This document shows positions 1-9,315 of a stretch of 64,000 bases of DNA, piece by piece. Source of the stretch: CAVEFW01 sp963643505 (GTDB lineage: Bacteria; Actinomycetota; Coriobacteriia; Coriobacteriales; Eggerthellaceae); assembly GCA_963643505.1 (NCBI GenBank), contig CAVIKF010000005.1:124001-188000 (forward strand), read 5' to 3'. The notes under the pieces are model-generated. The model was not told the origin of the DNA. It searched no databases and worked only from the letters and a program-made list of their open reading frames with translations. The number at the start of each line of letters is the position of its first letter. The stretch's first letter is position 1. The translations under genes and the position numbers were made by a program.

Positions 1-1031
1 CCTATCGTTTTCCCCGTGAGCGACTTGACGAGGACATTCGCGCCATTTTGAGCGTCGGCAACATCGACGTGAGGTACGAGGCGCAAATCGACGCGAAAGA
101 GATGCGGGCCATCGCGGACGAATATGATGCCGTGTATGTGGCAATTGGCGCCCAAGGTGGTAAGAGCCTTCGTCTTGAGAACGTGAATGCCACAGGTGTC
201 AGCTCCGCCGTCGACCTCCTCTCCAAGATTGGCGACGGCGATTGGACGCCGGACTTCCGTGGGAAGAAGGTTGCCGTCATCGGAGGAGGCAACGTCGCCA
301 TGGACTGCTGTCGCACCAGCGTGCGTGCCGGAGCCGACGAGGTCAACTGCATCTATCGCCGCCGCATGGAGGATATGACCGCCCTTCCTGTCGAGATTGA
401 GAGCGCTATCGCCGAGGGCGTCGAGATGCTGACGCTGCAAAGTCCTGCCGCAATCGAGGTGGATGAGAGCGGTCATTGCACCGCCGTCATCACCCAACCC
501 CAGATGATCAGCGCCGTGAAGCGCGGGCGTCCGGCTCCTGTAGACGCTGACAAGCCCCAGGGGCGCGTTGAGGCCGACGTCATCCTTTTGGCTGTCGGGC
601 AGGACATCCAATCTGCGCCCTTTGAGGAGTTTGGCATGGAGACGGAGCGCGCTGCCTTTTGTGCCAACGAGTTCCTCGAGGCGCAAGGTTTTGACAACGT
701 CTTTGTCGGAGGCGATTGCCAAACGGGTCCTGCGACGGTGATTCGCGCTATTGGTGCAGGTCGTGTCGTTGCCCGCAATATCGATGAGTATCTCGGCTAC
801 CACCACAAGCTCGACTGCGGGGCCGTGGCGCCGGCTCCCAAGGCAAACGATCGCCAAGCATACGGACGCGTTGACATTGCCGAGCGTCCTGCGCGTGAAC
901 GCAAGAAGGACTTCCAGGGCGTCGAAACCGAAATGAGCCTCGAGGAGGCCCTCCAAGAGAGCGGAAGGTGTCTGCGTTGCGATCATTACGGTTGTGGCGC
1001 CATGGTGGGGGGAAGGATTCAATATGTCTAA
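1..1031 (+). CDS. FAD/NAD(P)-dependent oxidoreductase, C-terminal part (5' end outside window)
   Basis: The reading frame is already open at base 3 (YRFPRERLDEDIRAIL), so the gene starts before the window; an in-frame TTG at 48 is not the real start. The visible 340 or so residues look like the C-terminal part of a GltD-type flavoprotein: a nucleotide-binding GGGNVAMDC motif near base 285, and a closing GGDCQTGPATVIRAIGAGR segment typical of FAD binding. The tail carries a CLRCDHYGC cysteine cluster. Such proteins pass electrons between NAD(P)H and an iron-sulfur partner. The stop overlaps the fdhF start by 8 bases, so the two are probably co-translated and this may be the diaphorase-like partner of the formate dehydrogenase. 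Family assignment is good; the partner role is inferred. Confidence 0.8.
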   Translation, partial: YRFPRERLDEDIRAILSVGNIDVRYEAQIDAKEMRAIADEYDAVYVAIGAQGGKSLRLENVNATGVSSAVDLLSKIGDGDWTPDFRGKKVAVIGGGNVAMDCCRTSVRAGADEVNCIYRRRMEDMTALPVEIESAIAEGVEMLTLQSPAAIEVDESGHCTAVITQPQMISAVKRGRPAPVDADKPQGRVEADVILLAVGQDIQSAPFEEFGMETERAAFCANEFLEAQGFDNVFVGGDCQTGPATVIRAIGAGRVVARNIDEYLGYHHKLDCGAVAPAPKANDRQAYGRVDIAERPARERKKDFQGVETEMSLEEALQESGRCLRCDHYGCGAMVGGRIQYV

Positions 1032-3762
1032 CCTGGTACATGTCTCCATCGACGGTATCGGCGTCGACGTGCCTGCGGGCTCCCGCATCATCCAAGCGGC
1101 TGTCAAGGCGGGGATACGCATTCCGACTCTTTGCGCCCTCGAGGGTGTGAGCCACATCGGCTCATGCCGCGTCTGCGTCGTCGAAGTTGAGGGCGCAGGC
1201 GAGCTTATGGCGGCTTGCAACACCACTGTCTTTGACGGCATGGTCGTCACAACCCAATCCGAACGGATTACCGCCGCTCGTCGCATGGCGTTGCAACTCA
1301 TCCTCGTCGAGCACAACCTTGACTCCACGAAATTTTGCTTCAGCTGTGTCAAGAACGGTGCATGCGAGCTTCAAGCCTTATGTCGCGAATACGGTGTCAC
1401 CGAGACTCCTTTCCCGGTCAATTACGTGAAGAAACCGGTCTTTGACGACAACCCATTTTTGCGTTTCGACCCCAATCTGTGTATCAAATGCCAACGTTGC
1501 GTGGGTGCTTGCAATAATTTGTCCCACAACCACGCGCTCAAGACGGGCAAAAAGGGTATTCGCACGACGATCAGAGCCCCTTTTGGCAAGGATTGGGATA
1601 CGACGATATGCGAAAGTTGCGGAAATTGCGCCATGGCTTGTCCTACGGGGGCTCTTACCGAAAAGCGGCGTGCGAGCTATCGCGACTGGGAGGTCAGCCG
1701 CGTTCTCACGACCTGTCCCCATTGCGCCGTCGGGTGCCAATTGAATCTTGTCGTCAAGGATGGCAAGATAGTTGATGCCGAACCCGCAGGGGGCCCCACC
1801 AACAAGTTCATGTTGTGCGTGAAGGGCCGTTCTGCGAGCTTTGATTTCGTCGACAGTCCGGAGCGTATCCGCACTCCCCTCATCAAGAACGAACAGACCG
1901 GCGAGTTCGAGCCTTCAGACTGGGATACGGCGCTTGCCCTCGTCGCGGAGAAGATGGGGGCCATCAAGGAGCAGGATGGAGGCGACGCGCTTGCTGCGTT
2001 TGCCTGCTCGAGATCGACAAACGAGGATGTGTACATGCTTCAAAAGATGGCACGTACTGCCTTTGGGACCAACAACGTAGACAATTGCGCTCGTGTTTGA
2101 CACGCTCCCACGGTCGCCGGTCTGGCGATCACCCTTGGCTCCGGAGCCATGACAAACACCATTGACGACATTACCCAGCAAGCTGATGTCATCATGATGG
2201 TCGGTACCAACGCTGAAGAGGCGCATCCCGTTCTTGGCATGCAGATTCGCAAGGCTGTTGAAAACGGCACCCATCTTATCGTGGTCGACCCGCGCGACAT
2301 CAACCTTGCTGAATACGCGGACATCCATCTCAAATTGACGCCGGGCACCAACGTCGCCTTCAGCAACGGCATGGTCCACGTCATGATAGAGGAGGGCCTC
2401 TACGATAAGACGTTCGTCGCCGAGCGCACCGAGGGCTTCGAGGAACTCCGCGCGATGGTGGCGGACTACACGCCCGAGCGTGTGGCAGACATCTGCGGCA
2501 TCGACGCGTGCGATCTGCGTGCGGCGGCGCGCCTGTATGCGACGGCCGACCGCGCCCCGATCCTGTATTGCCTCGGCGTCACTGAGCACTCCACAGGCAC
2601 GGAGGGCGTGATGTCGCTGTCCAACATCGCCATGATCTGCGGCAAGCTTGGGCGTCCTGGTTGTGGCGTGAACCCCATTCGAGGCCAAAACAACGTCCAG
2701 GGCGCTTGTGACATGGGTGCCATGCCGACGGATTTCACGGGCTATCAGAAGGTCGAAAACCCTGATGTCATTGCGAAGTTCGAAAATGCATGGGGTGTGA
2801 AGCTCAATCCGAAGGCCGGCACAAAGGCGACGGAGTGCTTCCCCAAGATGATCTCTCATGAGATTCGTGGCCTTTTCATCTTCGGGGAGGACCCGGTTCG
2901 CACCGATCCGGATACGCATCACGTCATCAAGGCTCTCAAGAGTTTGGACTTCCTTGTTGTGGACGATTTGTTCATGACCGAGACGGCGAAGTATGCCGAC
3001 GTTATCCTTCCCGGTCGCAGCTACGCTGAGAAGGAGGGCACGTTCTCCAACACGGAACGTCGTGTGCAACGCGTGCGCAAGGCGGTAGAGATTGAGGGCG
3101 ACACGAAGCTCGACACCGAGATTTTCACTGAGATCATGAATCGCATGGGCTATCCGCAACCGAGTTTGTCAGCCGCCCAGATAATGGACGAGATCGCGAG
3201 TGTGACTCCGAGCTTTGGCGGTATTTCCCATGTTCGTCTCGACAGCATAGAGGTCGCTGGTCGCGGCCTGCAGTGGCCTTGTCCCACACCCGACCATCCT
3301 GGCACGCCCATTTTGCACACGGGTAAGTTCTCGCGTGGCCTCGGCGCCTACTCAACGGCAGAGTATCGCGAGTCGACGGAATTGCCGGACAAGGATTATC
3401 CGCTTATGATGATGACCGGCCGCATCCTCTATCATTACAACGCCTGTGCCATGACCGACAAGACACCGGGCATCAACGAGATCGCAAACACCTCCTTCAT
3501 CGAGATGAACACCCTCGACGCGGTTGCTCTCGGTATCGTCGACGGTGATCGCGTGCGCGTCTCGAGCCGTCGCGGCGAAATCGAGTCGACTGCTCGCGTA
3601 TCGGGCAAGACGAACCCTGGTCAGACATGGATGCCATTCCATTTTCAGGATGGCAACTCCAACTGGCTTACCATCGCTGCTCTTGACAACATAGCGAAGG
3701 CGCCCGAGTACAAGGTGTGTGCCGTAAAGGTCGAAAAGACGACCGGCCAACTCCATGATTAG
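1024..3762 (+). CDS. fdhF: Formate dehydrogenase alpha subunit, selenocysteine-containing (in-frame TGA at 2098-2100)
   Basis: Molybdopterin formate dehydrogenase of 912 residues if the TGA at codon 359 is read as selenocysteine. The start at 1024 follows a GGGGGAAGG ribosome binding site. Domain order: an N-terminal NuoG-like 2Fe-2S domain (CALEGVSHIGSCRVC), two 4Fe-4S motifs (CIKCQRCVGAC and CESCGNCAMAC), the 4Fe-4S cysteines of the Mo subunit near residue 231 (CPHCAVGC), then the bis-MGD domain. The stop lies in NCARV-TGA-HAPTVAGLA, the active-site signature where FdhF enzymes carry Sec or Cys, and the same frame continues coding to 3762. It would interconvert formate and CO2. Treated as a stop codon, the TGA would split the gene into two meaningless halves. 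Whether the genome has selA, selB, selC and selD cannot be seen here. Confidence 0.93.
2101..2140 (+). promoter_or_regulatory. Bacterial SECIS-like hairpin directing Sec insertion in fdhF
   Basis: Directly after the TGA, GGTCGCC (2112-2118) pairs with GGCGATC (2124-2130; one G-U pair), closing a GGTCT loop at 2119-2123. From memory, the E. coli fdhF SECIS has the same GGUCU loop at the same distance from its UGA (18 nt). In E. coli this loop is contacted by SelB. Confidence 0.8.
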
Positions 3763-3790
3763 CCTCGCTTTTGTGGGTGGGTGATTGAAA

Positions 3791-3819
3791 AGGGCCCGGA
3801 AGCATCGCTTCTGGGCCCT
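3791..3819. terminator. Bidirectional terminator-like hairpin between fdhF and thrS
   Basis: AGGGCCCGGAAGC (3791-3803) and GCTTCTGGGCCCT (3807-3819) form a 13-bp stem with one G-U pair and a 3-nt loop. On the minus strand it is followed by TTTTC, on the plus strand by CGTTTG. It sits between convergent genes, so it can end both transcripts; the minus-strand T run is the better one. Confidence 0.6.
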
Positions 3820-3836
3820 CGTTTGTTCCGATCATT

Positions 3837-3914
3837 GGACGGGGGTTGAACGGGGGACGGAGGAGTGTTCAACCGCGGTTGAACACTCCTCCGTCCCCCG
3901 TTCAACCCCCGTCC
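3837..3914. repeat. 78-bp perfect palindrome
   Basis: Two 39-base arms (3837-3875 and 3876-3914) are exact reverse complements with no spacer; the centre is AACCGCGGTT. Inside each arm the word GTTGAACGGGGG and its complement recur, and a further GTTCAACC follows at 3919. It lies in the convergent fdhF/thrS gap, next to the hairpin at 3791. It could act as a terminator, a cruciform-forming element or a mobile palindromic repeat. The rest of the gap up to 3987 shows no gene. Confidence 0.85.
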
Positions 3915-3987
3915 CCTGTTCAACCGGTGCGCCAGCTAACGACGCCTCTCCTACTCGACTCGCAATCGCTTTGCGTGTTTTGCGACT

Positions 3988-5751
3988 TTAGGATCGATCG
4001 CTGATCTTCTTGAGCAGGGCAGCCTCGAAAACCTCGTATGCCATGCTGTTGGTCTGGTCCGTCATGATGTTGCGAACGGAGACCGTCTTGGACTCGACCT
4101 CCTTCTCGCCCAAGATGAGCATGAACGGAGTGCGGTCAACTTGGCGCGCCTCGCGAATCTTGTAACCGATCTTCTCGTTGCGGTCGTCGAGCTCTACGCG
4201 AATGCCGAGGTCGAACAGCTTCTTGTAGATCTCGCGGGCGTAGTCGTTGCTCTTTTCGGAGATGGGCAAGATCTTGACTTGGACCGGCGAGAGCCAAACG
4301 GGGAACTTGCCTGCGAAATGCTCCGTGATGATGCCAATGAAGCGTTCAATGGAACCGAAACAGACGCGATGAATCATAACGGGGCGCTTACGCTCGCCGT
4401 CGGCGTCGATGTAGCCAAGGTCGAAATTCAACGGCATTTGGAAGTCGAGCTGGATCGTACCGCACTGCCACGTACGGCCGAGGCAGTCGCGTAGGTGAAA
4501 ATCGATCTTCGGGCCGTAGAAAGCGCCGTCGCCCTCGTTGACGATATAGTCGAGACCCATGCGGACGAGGGCGTCGCGCAGGCCGTTTGTCGCCATCTCC
4601 CAATCCTCGTCCGATCCCATGGAGTCTTCGGGGCGGGTTGAAAGCTCGATGAAGTAATCAAACCCGAACTTCTTGTAGACACCGTCGATCAGATTGACAA
4701 CGCCCTGAATCTCATCGGCGATCTGGTCAGGTCGCATGAAGATATGGGCGTCATCTTGAGTGAAAGCGCGTACGCGGAACAGACCATGGAGCGCACCACT
4801 CATCTCGTGGCGATGGACGAGTCCGAGTTCGGCGACACGCAGGGGAAGCTCGCGATAGCTGTGGGGCTTGGAGGCGTAGACCATAACGCCGCCCGGGCAG
4901 TTCATGGGCTTGATGCAATATGGTTCGTCGTCGATGGTGGTGGAGTACATGTTGTCCTTGTAGTGATCCCAGTGGCCGCTGGTCTCCCAAAGGCCGCGGG
5001 TCATGATCAAAGGCGTCTTGACCTCAACGTAGCCCGCGTCCCGGTGGATCTCGTGCCAATATTCGATCAGGGCGTTGTACAGGTCCATGCCCTTGGGGAG
5101 GAAGAAGGGGAACCCTGGGGCCTCGTCGCGGAGCATGAACAGGTCCATCTCGCGTCCGATCTTGCGATGGTCGCGCTTCTCTGCCTCCTCGAGCATGGTC
5201 AGGTACTCATCGAGCTCTGCTTGGGTCTTGAAAGCGATTCCGTTGATACGCGTGAGCATCTTGTTGCTTGAGTCGGCCTTCCAATAGGCACCGGAGATGC
5301 TCATGAGCTTGAATGCCTTGAGGGCTTTGGTGTAGCGGATGTGCGGGCCGGTGCACATGTCGATATACTCGCCTTGTTGGAAGAAGCCGATCTCGGCATC
5401 CTCGGGAAGGTCGTCGATGTGCTCGACCTTGTATGTCTCGCCACGCTCGGTCATGAGGGCGATGGCCTCCTCACGAGGGAGGATGAATGCCTTGAAGGGC
5501 AGGTTCTCTTTGACGATCTTCTTCATCTCGGCCTCGATGATCTCGAGGTCATCCTCGGAGATATGCGTGTCGCCAAGGTCGATGTCGTAGTGGAAACCCT
5601 TGTCGGTGGCGGGACCGTAACCGAACTTTGCCTCGGGATACAGGCGCTTTACCGCTTGGGCGAGAATATGGGCGGCGGAGTGGCGGATGACCTCGAGTTC
5701 GTCCTCCTCGGGGCATTCGACAACAGACGCGTCTTTGCAAATGATTTTCAT
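3988..5751 (-). CDS. thrS: Threonyl-tRNA synthetase (form lacking the TGS domain)
   Basis: Charges tRNA-Thr. The start MKIICKDASVV at 5751 is chosen because an AAAGG site lies just upstream; an in-frame extension to 5850 has no such signal. The 587-residue protein begins almost directly with the editing domain (RHSAAHILAQAVKRLYP). The class II core follows with motif 2 (RVRAFTQDDAHIF) and motif 3 (GSIERFIGIITEHF). It ends in the anticodon-binding domain. Typical enzymes have an extra N-terminal TGS domain of about 60 residues, absent here; shorter forms are known. No T-box leader is visible in the 138-base upstream gap. The identification is secure. Confidence 0.97.
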   Translation of the reverse strand: MKIICKDASVVECPEEDELEVIRHSAAHILAQAVKRLYPEAKFGYGPATDKGFHYDIDLGDTHISEDDLEIIEAEMKKIVKENLPFKAFILPREEAIALMTERGETYKVEHIDDLPEDAEIGFFQQGEYIDMCTGPHIRYTKALKAFKLMSISGAYWKADSSNKMLTRINGIAFKTQAELDEYLTMLEEAEKRDHRKIGREMDLFMLRDEAPGFPFFLPKGMDLYNALIEYWHEIHRDAGYVEVKTPLIMTRGLWETSGHWDHYKDNMYSTTIDDEPYCIKPMNCPGGVMVYASKPHSYRELPLRVAELGLVHRHEMSGALHGLFRVRAFTQDDAHIFMRPDQIADEIQGVVNLIDGVYKKFGFDYFIELSTRPEDSMGSDEDWEMATNGLRDALVRMGLDYIVNEGDGAFYGPKIDFHLRDCLGRTWQCGTIQLDFQMPLNFDLGYIDADGERKRPVMIHRVCFGSIERFIGIITEHFAGKFPVWLSPVQVKILPISEKSNDYAREIYKKLFDLGIRVELDDRNEKIGYKIREARQVDRTPFMLILGEKEVESKTVSVRNIMTDQTNSMAYEVFEAALLKKISDRS

Positions 5752-5889
5752 ATCCGCAGACCTTTCTTGGTGTTTGCGAGTGCATATATGTCGACAGTAT
5801 ACTCTCAATTCCCCGAACAACCTTGGCTTTTCGATTTGCAGGGCATTCAAAGAGGGGAATGTGCAGGAAGGGGCGGTCTTCTACGGGTT

Positions 5890-7614
5890 CTACAGGAAGG
5901 GGGGAGCGGTCTTCGCGAGGGCGCGAGAGAGGGATCGCGTGATGGCTACGTCCCGATCGGGATGGGCCGCAACGGCTTGATGGCGATAGCCGTTGGCATG
6001 GACTTCGCAAAAGATAGCGGGAAGGTCGACGTTTGCGGTGACGTCAAAGAAATACACACCCCATCCAAGCTCCATCGTCTCGGCGAGGGTGTCCCACATG
6101 AGATCGATGTCGTAGGTCTCCCCGTAGGCAAGAGGGGACGAGAGAAGTGTGCCGGCCTTCAGGGCATCCCACACGATCTTCTCTGCGGCTTCGCAGTGGG
6201 CGCGCACCTCGCTGTTATTGTTCAGTACGGTTTCGTAAGCCTCCTCAAAGGCAAGGGAGGGATTGAAACCGGAGGCATTGACGATGCGTGGGTTTTCGGA
6301 ATCGGGTGTTGACGTGTCTTGAGCGGTTCCAACGAGATGAGCGTCCTTGAGAAATGCGGCATAGTCAACGGTTTGGTTCTCGTTTCCCGTTCCTTGCCCT
6401 GCGGAGATCTTCGTGGACGTCGCCTTCTTTCTTGCATGGTTCTTTTTGCGTTCCTTTTTGGCGCGCCTCTTTCCCAACTTGGACCTGTTCGGCTTGGGGA
6501 TTTGGGCCAAAGCGTCGGTGTCGTTGGAAGCGGCATCCTCGATCTCGAGCTGGACGCGACAGACGCGACCGGGACCGGCTTGGACGAGCCGCTCGTTGAC
6601 AACCAATCCTTGCGCCAGTGCTGTTTGGCGACACTTGTCGGCCCCTTCTCTCTCGGCAGCGATTGTGGCGCAAAGGTGGGTCAAGCCTTCTTGGGGGACG
6701 GTGCCCCATACAAGGAGGGCCGAGCCCCCGAACCATGTCCATTCTTGGTTTGCGCCCTGCATGGACAAGAGATAATCCTTGCGCATCTCAGCGAAGGCGA
6801 GGTAGGTCTCCCATTCGTCCTCGGTTGTCTGTTCACAACAGGCGGGAGTCTTGCGCATGCGCGCAACGTCGTTGCATTCGATACGGTAAAGGAGTTCGAC
6901 ATAGCGCCTGTAATCCTCAGGGGTCGTGGCCGCGTCACTGAGGCAGAAATATTGTCCGAGCGGCATCGCTGCGACCTCGTCGAGACAAAGGTGGGCAAAG
7001 AGGCGCTGGACTTTGTGGGTCGGAACACCCGAGCCCATATCGATGTAACTCATGGAGCGCTTGAGTGCGTCGATTTTCGTAACAAGGGCCGACATGCTTG
7101 AGTCGACTACCGGGGGGAACAATTTGAAACCGCCGGTTCCGCCGAAGTTGCTGTTGAGGTTTGTGATGGAGGAGACTTGGCCTTTGGGCTTGCAGACGCG
7201 GATCATCTCGGCCAATGCGCCCTGGTAGTCAGGAACGGCTGTGAGATAGGTGTGGGAGATGACGGCGTCAAACGTCCCGTCAGGAAAGGGGAGGGCGAGG
7301 CCGTCGCCTTGTATAAACGCGTAGGTGTTGTTGGGGTCGATGGGTTCGTACAACGGGTCGTCATCCCCGGCTACGCGCTTGTTTGCCAGGTCTACGAAGT
7401 CTTCGTCATATTCGAGTCCCACAAAGTCAACGCCCTTGACTTGGCGACCGAGACGGAATACGTACTCGCCCGACCCACATCCCACGTCAAGTACGCGCAT
7501 GCCGGGTTTAATGCGGATACAATCCAGGATAGTTGAAACGACGCGGGGCGAAAGCGTTGCCATACGCGTCACTGCAAGATAATCAGGGCTTTGGCCCTCG
7601 ACTGACCACTTCAA
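5890..7614 (-). CDS. SAM-dependent methyltransferase with YcaO-like C-terminal segment
   Basis: Residues 1 to about 190 form a class I methyltransferase: motif I VLDVGCGSGEYVFRLG, then FDAVISHTYLTAVPDY. A region of unclear nature follows, then a Lys/Arg-rich linker (KLGKRRAKKERKKNHARKK). The last 110 or so residues (GVYFFDVTANVDLPAIF, then AAHPDRDVAITRSLSRAL) resemble the C-terminal end of YcaO proteins (FD-T-G-P, then AHPD-AL-RAL), but the ATP-binding half of YcaO is not recognisable. The start is a TTG at 7614, chosen for the GCGAGGAG ribosome binding site 8 bases before it. A GTG at 7668 would add 18 residues but lacks a good site. Function is unknown; the YcaO reading is tentative. Confidence 0.6.
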   Translation of the reverse strand: MKWSVEGQSPDYLAVTRMATLSPRVVSTILDCIRIKPGMRVLDVGCGSGEYVFRLGRQVKGVDFVGLEYDEDFVDLANKRVAGDDDPLYEPIDPNNTYAFIQGDGLALPFPDGTFDAVISHTYLTAVPDYQGALAEMIRVCKPKGQVSSITNLNSNFGGTGGFKLFPPVVDSSMSALVTKIDALKRSMSYIDMGSGVPTHKVQRLFAHLCLDEVAAMPLGQYFCLSDAATTPEDYRRYVELLYRIECNDVARMRKTPACCEQTTEDEWETYLAFAEMRKDYLLSMQGANQEWTWFGGSALLVWGTVPQEGLTHLCATIAAEREGADKCRQTALAQGLVVNERLVQAGPGRVCRVQLEIEDAASNDTDALAQIPKPNRSKLGKRRAKKERKKNHARKKATSTKISAGQGTGNENQTVDYAAFLKDAHLVGTAQDTSTPDSENPRIVNASGFNPSLAFEEAYETVLNNNSEVRAHCEAAEKIVWDALKAGTLLSSPLAYGETYDIDLMWDTLAETMELGWGVYFFDVTANVDLPAIFCEVHANGYRHQAVAAHPDRDVAITRSLSRALAKTAPPFL

Positions 7615-7619
7615 GGGGA

Positions 7620-7673
7620 CTACTCCTCGCTCACGTTGGACTTGGCGTTTTTGGGGAAATAGGGACACTCCAT
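7620..7673 (-). other. Possible 17-codon upstream ORF of the methyltransferase gene
   Basis: ATG at 7673 opens MECPYFPKNAKSNVSEE and stops at 7620. The stop lies at the end of the GAGGAG site that serves the methyltransferase TTG at 7614. Such an arrangement could couple translation of the two. There is no clear ribosome binding site in front of the small ORF, so it may be chance. Confidence 0.3.
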
Positions 7674-7701
7674 AGTTATTGTACTAAAACGCGATTGTAC
7701 T

Positions 7702-7734
7702 AAAACGCCCCTCGGCTCGACGAGTCAAGGGGCG
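7702..7734 (-). terminator. Terminator hairpin (minus strand)
   Basis: On the minus strand CGCCCCT pairs with AGGGGCG, with a further inner CTCG/CGAG pairing, followed by TTTT. It would end transcripts of the small ORF at 7725-8066. Next to it the 16-base unit ATTGTACTAAAACGCG is repeated in tandem (7678 and 7694). Confidence 0.55.
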
Positions 7735-8066
7735 CTGGTGTCACGCGTTATGTGTGACAAGAGGTCAGCCGTCGATTGGAAGCAGCTTGTCGATTGGCAG
7801 CGGTCGGCCGATTGGAAGCAGCTTGTCGATTGGCGGCAACTGGAGGTCTCGACCATGCCGTCATCGGCGGTGTAGGGGATGTTGCCGCATCCGGGGTACG
7901 GACCATAGTGGACGTTGCGGTTGCCCTTGATGTCGAAGTACTTGCCCACGCGGGTGTTCTCGACCATTGCGCAGGAGTAGCCGCAAACCTCGAGGGGCTC
8001 GTCCTTGACGAAGCGAACTGGAGACCATGAAGCGATTGGGCGACCACGAAGCGAGCTGGAGATCAT
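7725..8066 (-). pseudogene. Cys/Ser/Thr-rich small ORF or gene remnant, unidentified
   Basis: The only content found in the 500-base gap between the methyltransferase gene and ychF. The middle part (VKDEPLEVCGYSCAMVEN, then NVHYGPYPGCGNIPYTADDG) has codon use like real genes here (GAG, CTC, GGC, ACC, TAC) and looks like a piece of a conserved protein, which I cannot name. The first 20 codons are partly made of a 38-base duplication (copies at 8009 and 8047). The last 40 codons come from a repeated stretch encoding CRQSTSCFQSADRCQSTSCF, rich in Cys, Ser and Thr. A terminator follows. No ribosome binding site is convincing. Most likely a remnant; a small expressed peptide cannot be excluded. 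Confidence 0.4.
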
Positions 8067-8169
8067 GGTTCCGCTCTGAGGTTTTGATACGGCCTTTCGT
8101 CCTCCCAACCTGCTTGTCGCTTTGCTATCATTATGCGGTTCCAGATAATTTGAGACGAAAAGAGCATCC

Positions 8170-9234
8170 ATGGCACTTTCCATCGGTATTGTGGGCCTGC
8201 CCAACGTCGGCAAGTCCTCGCTGTTCACCGCGCTGACCAAGAAGACGGGCTTTGCTGCAAACTATCCCTTTGCGACCATCGAGCCCAACACCGGCGTCAT
8301 TCCCGTTCCTGATACGCGTTTGGACGAGCTTGCGAAAATCGACCACCCTGCGAAGATCATCCCCGCCACCGTCGAGTTTGTTGACATCGCTGGCCTTGTG
8401 GCGGGCGCGAGCCAGGGCGAAGGCCTCGGCAACAAGTTCCTTGCGAACATTCGTGAGACCAACGCCATCTGCCAGGTGGTTCGTTTTTTCTCCGACCCCA
8501 ATGTCGAACATGTTTCCCACAAGATCGACCCCATGGCTGATGTGGACACCATCAAGATGGAGCTGATCTTGGCCGACATGGGCACCCTCGAGAAGGCCAT
8601 TCCCCGCCTCGAGAAGGAGGCAAAGCGTGATAAGACCGGCCGATTTAAGTTGGAGACCGCCAAAAAGGTCTATGCGGGACTCGAAAACGAGAAGCGTGCG
8701 TTGCAGCTCGACCTCACTCCCGAGGAGCAAGCCGCCATCCGCGAGCTTTGCCTGATCACCATGAAGCCCATGCTCTACATCGCCAACGTGGACGAGGATA
8801 AGCTCAATGACGAGTTGCCCCTGATCGACGGGCAGACTCCTGTGCCGATTTCCGCGAAGGTCGAGGCCGATCTCGCGGAGCTCGACCCAGAGGATGCGGC
8901 CATGTTCATGGAGGAGCTCGGCATCGAGGAGGGCGGTCTCGCCCGTCTCATCAAGGCGGCCTATCGTTTGCTTGGTCTCCAAAGCTACTTCACCAGCGGC
9001 CCGGACGAGACTCGCGCTTGGACCATTCCGGTGGGATGCAAGGCTCCTCAGGCCGCCGGTGTTATCCATACCGACTTTGAGCGCGGCTTTATCAAGGCAG
9101 AGACCGCGAGTTACGAGGATTACGTGCGACTGAACGGAGAGAAGGGTTGTCGCGAGGCGGGTCGTTTGCGCCAGGAAGGCAAGGAGTACGTCGTTCAAGA
9201 TGGCGACGTCATGCACTTCAAGTTCAATGTTTAG
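8170..9234 (+). CDS. ychF: Redox-regulated ATPase / GTPase YchF
   Basis: OBG-family P-loop protein of 354 residues, the usual YchF length. The Walker A motif GLPNVGKSSLF lies near residue 8, followed by FATIEPN and the switch DIAGLVAGASQGEGLGN. YchF-type nucleotide binding shows in NVDED. The C-terminal TGS domain (FTSGPDETRAWTI to GDVMHFKFNV) is complete. It is a cytosolic ATPase that associates with ribosomes in other bacteria. Start at 8170 after a short spacer from AAAAGAG. Confidence 0.96.
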   Translation: MALSIGIVGLPNVGKSSLFTALTKKTGFAANYPFATIEPNTGVIPVPDTRLDELAKIDHPAKIIPATVEFVDIAGLVAGASQGEGLGNKFLANIRETNAICQVVRFFSDPNVEHVSHKIDPMADVDTIKMELILADMGTLEKAIPRLEKEAKRDKTGRFKLETAKKVYAGLENEKRALQLDLTPEEQAAIRELCLITMKPMLYIANVDEDKLNDELPLIDGQTPVPISAKVEADLAELDPEDAAMFMEELGIEEGGLARLIKAAYRLLGLQSYFTSGPDETRAWTIPVGCKAPQAAGVIHTDFERGFIKAETASYEDYVRLNGEKGCREAGRLRQEGKEYVVQDGDVMHFKFNV

Positions 9235-9315
9235 GCCCTCTGTTAAAACCGCATTTCAAATGTGATCTTGCGGGTCTATCTTTTGGTTCTCTACGGGCCC
9301 GGATCTTGCGGGAGT

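Noticed and set aside
2101..2148. Two separate genes split at the TGA in fdhF
   Set aside because: The downstream part has no start or ribosome site close to 2149, the motif around the TGA is the Sec site, and a SECIS-like hairpin follows.
5752..5889. T-box leader of thrS
   Set aside because: The gap is too short and lacks the conserved TGGNACCGCG-type antiterminator sequence.
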